The notes under the pieces: model-generated
Told to the model about the DNA's origin: nothing
The model's input: the letters and a program-made list of their open reading frames with translations, nothing else
Database searches by the model: none
Program-made: the position numbers and the translations under genes
Part shown: in pieces, positions 23,814 through 31,235 of the stretch
Layout of the letters: every line of letters starts with the position of its first letter
How positions within the stretch are numbered: position 1 is the first letter of the stretch
NCBI GenBank assembly: GCA_965662195.1
Contig: CBFIHA010000024.1
Location: forward strand, 1-43,906
Reading direction: 5' to 3'
Length of the DNA stretch: 43,906 nucleotides
Origin: UBA1268 sp965662195
GTDB lineage: Bacteria; Planctomycetota; Planctomycetia; Pirellulales; UBA1268

Positions 23814-25111
23814 TGGGGGCGGCAGCGCTGGCAGTGTCTTGGTGGGGCTGGCTGGAAGCAATCGGCCCGATGCACGGCTGGGCGATGGCAACCGCCGCGG
23901 TTGTTGCCGCCGGCTGCGCAACCGTCGGCAGCCTGCTGGTGGTGCGGCGGCTGAGCCTGCTGGGTGATGCCATCAGCCATGCCGTGCTGCCGGGCATAGT
24001 GGTGGCGGTGCTGCTGGGGGGCAGGCCGGGGGGGCTGCTCGTGCTTTTGGGCGCGGTGGTGGCCGCCCTGCTGACAGTTGGGCTGACGCAGTTGTTTCAC
24101 CGGCAGGCGGGACTGGCTGAAGACGCCGGTGTGGGGGTCGCCTTCACCACGCTGTTCGCAATCGGTGTGCTGCTGGTAACCGTCTCCGGCTCACGGATCG
24201 ACCTCGACCCCGGCTGCATCCTCTACGGCATACTGGAATTGGTGCCCTTCGACACGGTGCCGCTGCTGGGTTATGAACTACCGCGGGCGTTCCTGTCGGC
24301 CGCCGCGGTGCTGCTGGTGGTGACCGCCGGCCTCTGGCTCTCCTGGCGGTGGCAACTCTTCACCGCCTTCGATGCGGACGCAGCCCGGGCGGCAGGCGTG
24401 CCGACCACAGCCGTGACGATCGGCCTGCTCGTCTGTGTGTCACTGGCGACAGTGGCTGGCTTCGAAGCCGTTGGGGCGATTCTGGTAGTGGCCATGCTGG
24501 TGGTTCCGGCGGCGGCAGCAGAACTGCTGGTGCAGCGGCTCTCTCAGGTGGTGCTGCTGGCAGTTGCGTTGGCGGTGTCGGGGGCCGTGGCCGGCTATCT
24601 GGCGGCCTGGCGGTTTGACACCTCGGCAGCCGGGATGATGGCGGTGGTGCTGGGGCTGGAATATGGCGTGGCCGTGCTGGTCGCGCCGCAGGAGGGCCTG
24701 CTGGCCCGAGCCGCTGCCCGGCTGTCATATGCCTGGCGGGTGCGGTGTGAGGACCGGCTGGCGGCGCTTTGGCGGGCGGAAGAGGCGGGGGCCGCAATGC
24801 CGGTCGCTGCCGGGCTGTCATCCAGCCTGTCACTGCGGTGGTTGTCGCTTCAGGGGCAGATTGAACCAGTGAGTGATGGCTATCGGCTGACGCCGCGGGG
24901 GCGATCCGAGGGGGAGACGATCGTCCGCTCGCACCGGCTCTGGGAGACCTGGCTGGGCCAGCATGCCCACCTGCCGGTTGACCACCTGCATCCGCCAGCG
25001 GAATGGATCGAGCACCACCTGGGTGCCCGGCTGCGGCAGCGGATCGAGGAAGATCTGGGCCGCGACATTCGCGATCCCCACGGGAGCGATATTCCCCCGG
25101 AGCGAATTTGA
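23813..25111 (+). CDS. Mn/Zn ABC importer permease 2 fused to a DtxR/MntR-like metal-sensing domain
   Basis: A 432-residue fusion. Residues 1 to about 300 are an ABC-3 permease (LLVVRRLSLLGDAISHAVLP, GCILYGILELVPFDT, AVGAILVVAMLVVPAAAAEL). The rest resembles an iron-dependent-repressor protein: a shortened winged helix (about 305-360, ending SDGYRLTPRGR), then the dimerisation/metal domain with IVRSHRLWETWL and AEWIEHHLGARLRQRIEED, ending DIRDPHGSDIP. The MntR ligand set aligns as Asp8->Asp314, Glu11->Ala317, His77->His374, Glu99->Glu397, Glu102->Glu400, His103->His401. The His374-Asp314 distance (60) is shorter than in MntR (69), so the DNA-binding helix may be lost. It may gate transport by bound metal, or regulate the operon. 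No free MntR/DtxR gene is in the window. Confidence 0.9.
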   Translation: MGAAALAVSWWGWLEAIGPMHGWAMATAAVVAAGCATVGSLLVVRRLSLLGDAISHAVLPGIVVAVLLGGRPGGLLVLLGAVVAALLTVGLTQLFHRQAGLAEDAGVGVAFTTLFAIGVLLVTVSGSRIDLDPGCILYGILELVPFDTVPLLGYELPRAFLSAAAVLLVVTAGLWLSWRWQLFTAFDADAARAAGVPTTAVTIGLLVCVSLATVAGFEAVGAILVVAMLVVPAAAAELLVQRLSQVVLLAVALAVSGAVAGYLAAWRFDTSAAGMMAVVLGLEYGVAVLVAPQEGLLARAAARLSYAWRVRCEDRLAALWRAEEAGAAMPVAAGLSSSLSLRWLSLQGQIEPVSDGYRLTPRGRSEGETIVRSHRLWETWLGQHAHLPVDHLHPPAEWIEHHLGARLRQRIEEDLGRDIRDPHGSDIPPERI

Positions 25112-25159
25112 CTGTTGTCTTCGCTGCCGGCTGGCAAAGGCAGTCCCGTAGCGAGGGAG

Positions 25160-26536
25160 TCACGCCAGTTCCGGCAGCGGACGGGCCTCACGAAGCAAGT
25201 ACTGCGGTCGTCCAGAGTGATCGGTGAACTGGGTGCTTGCTGGATCGATTCCCAGGTGGCGATAGAGGGTAGCCAACACCTCGCTGAAATGAACGGGACG
25301 ATCGGCAATCGCTGCTCCATGCTTGTCGGTGGCTCCGATTACCTGACCATGCCGAAGCCCGCCACCGGCCAGGAGGCCACCGCCAACAGCCGGCCAGTGG
25401 TCGCGGCCGGCGTCCTTGTTGATTTTCGGGGTACGGCCAAACTCACCCCAGGCGACCACCGCGACGTCATCGGTAAGCCCGCGTTCGTGCAGATCCTCAA
25501 TCAAGGCTGAGAGCCCCTGATCGAACTGTGGCAGGTGGGTGTTTTTCATGCCATTGAAGGTGTCGCTGTGAAAGTCCCAGCGGCCAAAGTTGAGGGTCAC
25601 CACCCGGCAGCCTGCCTCGACCAGCCGGCGGGCCATCAAAAAGTGTTCGAGATTGCGAGGGGCGCCGTCGCCGAATCGCTTGCTATCACCCTTTCCGTAC
25701 CGCTCCCGCACGCGGGCCGGTTCGGCGGAGATGTCAAGTGCCTCGGCCAGCCGGCTGCTGGTAAGGATGTCGAAGGCCGCCGACTCTATCTCATCAATGC
25801 CCGCCAGCATCCGCTGGGCATCGAGATCACGTCTGAGGCCATCGAGTTTGCCAAGGAGTTGCCGGCGATCCTGCATTCGCTCGGTCGACATGTCCTTTAG
25901 CACGATGTCGCCACTGCCCGGGCCGCTTGGCCGGAAGGCGGCGTGGGCCACTCCAAGGAACCCTGGGTGGCCGGGCGATCCGTAGGGCGGATGGCCGGCG
26001 TCGGGAGCCAAGCCAACAAACGGAGGGATACCCCGGCCGGCCGGACCCAAAGCCTTCGAGGCGACCGAACCGATGCTCGGCCAGCCTCCGCTGGGCTGAT
26101 TGAGAAAGGATTGTCCCGTGTAGCAGATGAAGGAGTCGTGACTCCCATTGGGCGAGCCGTGGAGGCTCCGCAGCACAGTGCACCTGTCCATGATGCGGGC
26201 CATCTTGGGCATGTGCTCACAGATTTCCAGCCCCGGTAAACTGGTTTTAATGGGCCGGAACTCGCCGCGAATCTCCGCCGGCGCATCCATCTTGAGGTCA
26301 TACATGTCCTGATGGGCCGGTGCCCCGCACATATAGATCATGATCACCGACTTGTGAGAACCGCCGATACCGGCAGCCTGCTCAGCCCGCAGCAGGGATG
26401 GCAGGCTCAGTCCACCGACAGAGAGGGCACCAATCCGCAGTAAATCCCGTCGGGGCAGGCCGTCACAAAGCCGACTTGATCGACCGCGGCGACTGTCGGA
26501 GGTGAGCGATAGCATCGGGCGTTTCTCGGAAGGCAC
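25160..26536 (-). CDS. DUF1501 protein, Tat-exported (copy 1)
   Basis: A 458-residue planctomycete DUF1501 protein. A twin-arginine signal is visible (LPRRDLLRIGALSVGGLSLP). Family signatures: SVIMIYMCGAPAHQDMYDLK, APAEIRGEFRPIKTSLPGLE, RCTVLRSLHG, ARRLVEAGCRVVTLNFGRWD, AWGEFGRTPKIN and GRDHWP. DUF1501 is thought to be related to the alkaline phosphatase/sulfatase fold; its function is unknown. It is homologous to the divergent gene at 26891. Start GTG 26536 has no clear ribosome site, and ATG 26515 is an alternative. Its 3' end is 48 bp from the convergent metal permease gene. Confidence 0.93.
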   Translation of the reverse strand: MPSEKRPMLSLTSDSRRGRSSRLCDGLPRRDLLRIGALSVGGLSLPSLLRAEQAAGIGGSHKSVIMIYMCGAPAHQDMYDLKMDAPAEIRGEFRPIKTSLPGLEICEHMPKMARIMDRCTVLRSLHGSPNGSHDSFICYTGQSFLNQPSGGWPSIGSVASKALGPAGRGIPPFVGLAPDAGHPPYGSPGHPGFLGVAHAAFRPSGPGSGDIVLKDMSTERMQDRRQLLGKLDGLRRDLDAQRMLAGIDEIESAAFDILTSSRLAEALDISAEPARVRERYGKGDSKRFGDGAPRNLEHFLMARRLVEAGCRVVTLNFGRWDFHSDTFNGMKNTHLPQFDQGLSALIEDLHERGLTDDVAVVAWGEFGRTPKINKDAGRDHWPAVGGGLLAGGGLRHGQVIGATDKHGAAIADRPVHFSEVLATLYRHLGIDPASTQFTDHSGRPQYLLREARPLPELA

Positions 26537-26890
26537 AGGGCGATGGCAGGTGCAACGGGCGTCGACAGACGCTGATTTAATTGTCGGCTCATTCGTTAAG
26601 GGGTCAGCTTACTCATTATGACGAGGTATGAATTGCCGGTCGTCTTACGCAAATTATTGCCGGAGCAGGACCACTTCGCCACGCCGTCGCATTCTGAGAC
26701 GACCTCGCGATAGCGTCTTTCTGTCCGCCGTGCCCGGTAAGCGGACAATGGCTGTGCAATAGTATCCGCGGTGGATGAGTTTTCCGGATCAGTCCTCGGA
26801 GCATTGAGTAGGCTCGATTCCTGGGTACCGATTCTTAAGCGTGGTGCTGGCGGCAGTACGCGGGCGAGCAACCGCCAAGGGGACAGGCAG
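26537..26890. other. Intergenic region between divergent DUF1501 genes
   Basis: About 350 bases that must hold the two divergent promoters. The direct repeat ATTGCCGG occurs at 26632-26639 and 26656-26663, exactly 24 bases apart. No clear -35/-10 pair was recognised. Open frames here (for example 26596-26871 minus) lack a ribosome site and family features. A frame opening at 26771 joins the plus-strand DUF1501 gene but adds a leader unlike a Tat signal. Confidence 0.5.
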
Positions 26891-28237
26891 ATGCTGACGA
26901 TTTACGGACATTCACGCGGATCATTCGACCGCCGAGCCTTCCTTTCCATCGGTGGGCTCTCGCTGGGAGTCGGTGGACTGCCATTGGCTCGGCTCCTGCG
27001 AGCCGAAGGGACATCGGCCGCCGCCCCCGATCCCGCCCGCCGGCACAAGGCGGTGATTAATATCTTCCTGGCCGGTGGGCCGCCCCATCAGGATCTCTGG
27101 GATCTCAAGCCAGATGCGCCGGCCGAGATTCGCGGCGAGTTTCGCCCGATAAAAACCTGCCTGCCTGGTGTCGAAATCTGTGAGGTCTTTCCCCGATTGG
27201 CCACCCGACTGGACCGGTGCACGATCATTCGCTCAGTGGTCGGCTGCGAGACGGCTCATGCCGGCTTTCAATGCCAGACTGGGTGGTCAAAAAACAGCCT
27301 GCAGAATCTTGGCGGTAGGCCTTCGATCGGCGCGGCCATTGCGAAACTGGAAGGCGCGGTCGATCCCACCGTGCCTCCATTTGTCGGACTGGCCGCCCCG
27401 ACAAAGCATCTGCCCTGGTCAGACTCGGGCACCGCCGGCTTCCTCGGCCCGGCCTTCGGGCCATTTAAGCCTGAGGGGCCTGACCTTGAGAACATGACGC
27501 TCCGGTCAATATCGTTGGACCAAATGGCCGATCGTCGGAAGCTGCTCGCCAGCATCGATACCCTGCGGCGTGATGTTGATGCCAATGGCTCGCTGGCCGG
27601 CATGGATGCTTTTGCCCAGCGAGCTTTCGATGTGCTGACCGGTAGTCGGTTGCTTGAGGCACTCGATCTTGAGCGAGAGGATGCCCGGGTACGGGAGGCC
27701 TACGGAGACGGCAAGCCCTACAAATTCCAGTACGACGGGCCACCGACTTGCAACGATCATCTGCTGTTGGCCCGACGGCTGGTTGAGGCTGGTGTGCGGG
27801 TGGTCAGCCTCAGTTACGGCCGCTGGGATAGCCACTCGGCCAACTTTGATCTGGTTCGTGACCACGGCGGCAAACTTGACCAATGTCTGACAGCTTTGAT
27901 TGACGACCTGTCCGACCGCGGACTACTCGAAGACGTGGCAGTGGTCGTCTGGGGGGAGTTTGGCCGCACTCCCAAGATCAACCCCAAGGCTGGTCGTGAT
28001 CACTGGCCCAAGGTCAGCACCGCCCTTTTGATCGGCGGAGGTCTGCGGCATGGGCAAGTGATCGGGTCGACCAATCGGCTCGGTGAGCATGCGGTCGAAC
28101 GGCCGGTGCACATGCAGGAGATCACGGCAACCCTCTACCATGCTCTGGGTATCACAACCTCCCAGGCGACCCTGATCGACACTGCGGGCCGCCCACAGTA
28201 TCTGGTTGAGCGGCAGCCGTTGGCAGAACTCATTTGA
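26891..28237 (+). CDS. DUF1501 protein, Tat-exported (copy 2)
   Basis: A 448-residue DUF1501 protein, paralogue of the divergent gene. The signal DRRAFLSIGGLSLGVGGLPL has the twin arginines. Shared family segments are VINIFLAGGPPHQDLWDLK, APAEIRGEFRPIKTCLPGVE, RCTIIRSVVG, ARRLVEAGVRVVSLSYGRWD, VWGEFGRTPKINPKAGRDHWP (in part). ATG 26891 is preferred over 26771 because the Tat signal follows at once and an AAGGGGA site lies about six to ten bases upstream. Function unknown. It ends 93 bp from the convergent WD40 gene, near the DUF1549/DUF1553 operon with which DUF1501 genes usually cluster. Confidence 0.93.
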   Translation: MLTIYGHSRGSFDRRAFLSIGGLSLGVGGLPLARLLRAEGTSAAAPDPARRHKAVINIFLAGGPPHQDLWDLKPDAPAEIRGEFRPIKTCLPGVEICEVFPRLATRLDRCTIIRSVVGCETAHAGFQCQTGWSKNSLQNLGGRPSIGAAIAKLEGAVDPTVPPFVGLAAPTKHLPWSDSGTAGFLGPAFGPFKPEGPDLENMTLRSISLDQMADRRKLLASIDTLRRDVDANGSLAGMDAFAQRAFDVLTGSRLLEALDLEREDARVREAYGDGKPYKFQYDGPPTCNDHLLLARRLVEAGVRVVSLSYGRWDSHSANFDLVRDHGGKLDQCLTALIDDLSDRGLLEDVAVVVWGEFGRTPKINPKAGRDHWPKVSTALLIGGGLRHGQVIGSTNRLGEHAVERPVHMQEITATLYHALGITTSQATLIDTAGRPQYLVERQPLAELI

Positions 28238-28330
28238 CGGTGCGGCTGTAATGTTACTCCGGGTGGCGTCGGTCGCATCGATTGGGCTTCACCGGCTGAA
28301 CCGCAGGTCACTCTCCCGGTACGCCGCGGT

Positions 28331-31219
28331 TCAATCGTGTCGGGCGGCAGCGGCCGGTTCAACCGCGTGCCGAATCTTCACATCGGTCAGCCTCCAGAGC
28401 CCAAGCTGCCCAGCCGCGGTGCCCGCCACAAACACATCCCGGGCCGCGGCGAGTGTCTGCACAAACCCTGTTAGTCCATTGAATTCACGAATGGTCTTGC
28501 CGTCAGCTGGATTGACCAGGCGAATTACGCCGCTGCCACTGGTGGCGAGGAGTTCAGCTGTGACCCCGGGGAAGGAAACGGCCGTCACTTCTTTGCTGAA
28601 CCCGCTCACCGTTCGCTCTTGCTCACCAGTCGTAGTCTTCCAGACCTTTACCACGCCGTCGCCACCAGCCGTGGCCAGCCGCTGGCCGTCAGGCTGCCAG
28701 GCCACCCCAAGCACATGGCCGGCATGGCCTTCGAACGAACGCAGGAGTTTCCCTTCTGGCCAGCTGTGCAGCTTCGCTGTCCGGTCGGTCGAGCCCGAGG
28801 CCAGCTGCGTCCCGTCACGCGAAAATGCGACGGCGACAACGGTGTCGGAATGCGGGTGTTCAAAGGCCGTTGCAAGGCTCCCGCTGCTGACATTCCAGGC
28901 CTTGATCTCCCCAGTGCGGCTCGGCAGGCCGCTGCCGGAGACCAGCCGGTCACCTGCCGTCGTGAAGGCCAACGCCAGCACTCTATCGACAGGCGGGCCT
29001 GACGGGTCGGCTGCTGTGAGCCGTGGAGTTGATTCGTCTCCGATACTCCGCAGCAGCGACCAGCGGGAGAGGGGTTGCCAGACCGAAACGGCTGAGTCGC
29101 TTCCGCCGAAGGCCACCTGCCCGTCGGGCAATGGGTAAAGGTGCTGCCCGGCTGGATTCCTATCGGCCACGGCCTGTGGCTGCCAGACGTTCCGTGGCTG
29201 TCCATCGACCGCCGCCCTGAGAACGGCTAGTCCTCCCTGGTCGATGCTCAGCAGCCAGCCGCTCTCGGCCAGAAAGCAGGCCTGCACAATTGGTTGGCGG
29301 CTGGTCTGCTCCTGCTTCCGAAGTTTCTCGAGTTGGCTGCTGACGGCTGCCGCGGCCTTTTCGGTTGCCGCCACCTCGGATCCGCGATTGGCCAGCCGTT
29401 GCTTGACTCGCTGCAACTGCTCAACGGCGAATACCGCTGCCCTTTTGGTCGACTCGAGATCTCGTTCAGCTTTTTCGGCAGCCTCGACCGCCGCTAGCCG
29501 AGCCATTTCGGCGTTGGTGGCCATCGTTTGTGCGGCGTCTTGTTTGATCTTGGCGGCCGACTTCTGCTCCGGTGCCTCTGCCGCTTCAGTCTGCTTCTTG
29601 GCCACCGCCAAGGCGGCTTCGGCCTCTGTTACGGCAGTGCCGGCAGCTTTGGCGGCCACGGCCTTGGCGGCGAACTCTTGTTCGGCCTTCGGCACCGCGG
29701 CGGCGGTTGTCTCCTGTTCGGTTACGACTGCATCTTTGGCCTTTGCTGCTTCCTTCATGCGACCAGCTGCCAGCTGGCCAATTTGCTTGAGGATGGCTGC
29801 CTCGGCTTCCAGCCGGTCAACCTCGTCGGCCAGCCGGGGATCACCCGCCACGGACGCCAGGAGTTTGCCGTCGGAGAGATTCCAGAGTTTCAGTCCACCC
29901 TCTCCAGCGGTGGCGAGCCGTTTGCCGGTGTGATCAACGGACACAGCCTGGAGTTTTCCACCGTGGGAGAACTGCCTCAGTTCCCTGCCCGATCCAACCT
30001 CGATCAGCCTGGCGGTGCCATCTAGGCCGGCCGTCACGATGACTCCGGCCGGCTCTTTCGGGGCTATCAGGATGCTGGCTCCGGTACCACTCAGGCCAAT
30101 CCGGCGGGTCGGCACGCTGGCTTCCGCTCGCAACGGCAGGTCGGAAACAGACCAGAATTGCAATTCAGCCCGGTCACCGCAACTGGTCACCAGTGTTCGG
30201 CTGTTGGGAAGGATCGCAGCAGCCCTGACGTCGGGAACCTGGAGGCGGACCGGTGGCTGCCGGTCAGCCGGCCTGCGTGCCAGCACGAGACCGGTCTGGT
30301 CGACAGAGACCAACTGATGCTGATCGAGCCACCCGACCAGCACGATAGCTTCGGTATGCCCGGTGAGTCGGGCGACCGGCTGACATTCTCCGGCAGTTGG
30401 TCGTTCGAACAGTAACAGGCTGCCATCGCTCCTGCCGACGGCCAACCCGCCGTCGGCACCAGCAGCCATCGCGGTGACACCAGCGGTGTCGACCAATTCA
30501 CTGACTCGGAGCGGCGGCACCCGTTGCCAGAGCCGAATCGTCCGGAATGATCCGGTGGCTAAGAGGTCACTTTTTGGCCCGAAGGCGATGGCAGTGATTG
30601 GATCCCGGTGGGCTACTGGAGGATCACCAGCCGCTGGCGTGAATTTTGGGTTCACCAGCGAAGCCAGACGGACGCCGGTGCCGGTGTCGAAGAGATCGAC
30701 ACGACCACTCCGGGCCGCGGCGGTCGTGCGGCCATCTGGGCTGACAGCGGTGGCAACAATCCCTCCCATGCCCGCCGGTAGGGGCAGCCAGGCGACAGCA
30801 GCGGCCTCCCGCGGCTCCGCTGCCGGCAGGCCGCTTTCGATCCAATGCTGAAGCAGTCCCAGCTCTTTTGGATTCAGGCTGCGGGCCCCGACGGCATTGT
30901 CCGCCGGTGGCATCACATCCTCCTGCTGATGGCTCGCACGCAGAAACAGTGGGCTCGTGGCAGGCTGCCCGGCGATGGCGGCTGCGCCGGCATCGCCCCC
31001 GACTTTGATGGCCTCAAGGCTGTCAAGTCGCAGACCTCCCTCAGCCCGCTGGGCGTTGTGGCAGGCGGTGCAGTTGGCCGCAAGCAGCGGGGCGATCTGC
31101 TGCCGGTATTCCACATTGGTGCCGGCGGCCGGCGGGCTGATCGGCAGGCTGGCCTGGACACTGGCTGCTGCCGCCAGAACAAGGGGCACCGCCACGGCCG
31201 GGCAGGTTGTGAAACGCAT
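28331..31219 (-). CDS. PSCyt1 cytochrome-like plus WD40 protein with central coiled coil
   Basis: A 962-residue exported protein. After a signal peptide (CPAVAVPLVLAAAASVQA), a planctomycete cytochrome C domain holds the heme-binding motif CTACH at residues 50-54 (LLAANCTACHNAQRAEGGLR). WD40 repeats follow in two blocks (about 160-470 and 690-960), for example ITAIAFGPKSDLLATGS, VVAVAFSRDGTQLASGS and HVLGVAWQPDGQRLATAG. Between them about 180 residues are an Ala/Glu/Lys-rich coiled coil (KAEQEFAAKAVAAKAAG and similar). A beta-propeller scaffold linked to a heme domain suggests an outer-envelope redox or binding complex, but no function is proven. ATG 31219 has AGGAA six bases upstream. It lies 16 bp after the preceding gene, so is the third gene of the operon. 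Confidence 0.9.
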   Translation of the reverse strand: MRFTTCPAVAVPLVLAAAASVQASLPISPPAAGTNVEYRQQIAPLLAANCTACHNAQRAEGGLRLDSLEAIKVGGDAGAAAIAGQPATSPLFLRASHQQEDVMPPADNAVGARSLNPKELGLLQHWIESGLPAAEPREAAAVAWLPLPAGMGGIVATAVSPDGRTTAAARSGRVDLFDTGTGVRLASLVNPKFTPAAGDPPVAHRDPITAIAFGPKSDLLATGSFRTIRLWQRVPPLRVSELVDTAGVTAMAAGADGGLAVGRSDGSLLLFERPTAGECQPVARLTGHTEAIVLVGWLDQHQLVSVDQTGLVLARRPADRQPPVRLQVPDVRAAAILPNSRTLVTSCGDRAELQFWSVSDLPLRAEASVPTRRIGLSGTGASILIAPKEPAGVIVTAGLDGTARLIEVGSGRELRQFSHGGKLQAVSVDHTGKRLATAGEGGLKLWNLSDGKLLASVAGDPRLADEVDRLEAEAAILKQIGQLAAGRMKEAAKAKDAVVTEQETTAAAVPKAEQEFAAKAVAAKAAGTAVTEAEAALAVAKKQTEAAEAPEQKSAAKIKQDAAQTMATNAEMARLAAVEAAEKAERDLESTKRAAVFAVEQLQRVKQRLANRGSEVAATEKAAAAVSSQLEKLRKQEQTSRQPIVQACFLAESGWLLSIDQGGLAVLRAAVDGQPRNVWQPQAVADRNPAGQHLYPLPDGQVAFGGSDSAVSVWQPLSRWSLLRSIGDESTPRLTAADPSGPPVDRVLALAFTTAGDRLVSGSGLPSRTGEIKAWNVSSGSLATAFEHPHSDTVVAVAFSRDGTQLASGSTDRTAKLHSWPEGKLLRSFEGHAGHVLGVAWQPDGQRLATAGGDGVVKVWKTTTGEQERTVSGFSKEVTAVSFPGVTAELLATSGSGVIRLVNPADGKTIREFNGLTGFVQTLAAARDVFVAGTAAGQLGLWRLTDVKIRHAVEPAAAARHD

Positions 31220-31235
31220 GAATGTTCCTGGCTTG

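Noticed and set aside
24360..25163. Minus-strand open frame of 267 codons over the permease fusion
   Set aside because: Pro/Ala/Arg-rich antisense shadow of a high-GC gene; the plus strand encodes a clear permease and DtxR-like domain.
26596..26871. Small minus-strand open frame between the DUF1501 genes
   Set aside because: No ribosome site, no recognisable features, and located where divergent promoters are needed.
28206..29138. Plus-strand open frame of 310 codons over the WD40 gene
   Set aside because: Antisense shadow rich in Ser/Arg/Pro, without ribosome site; the minus strand has WD40 repeats.
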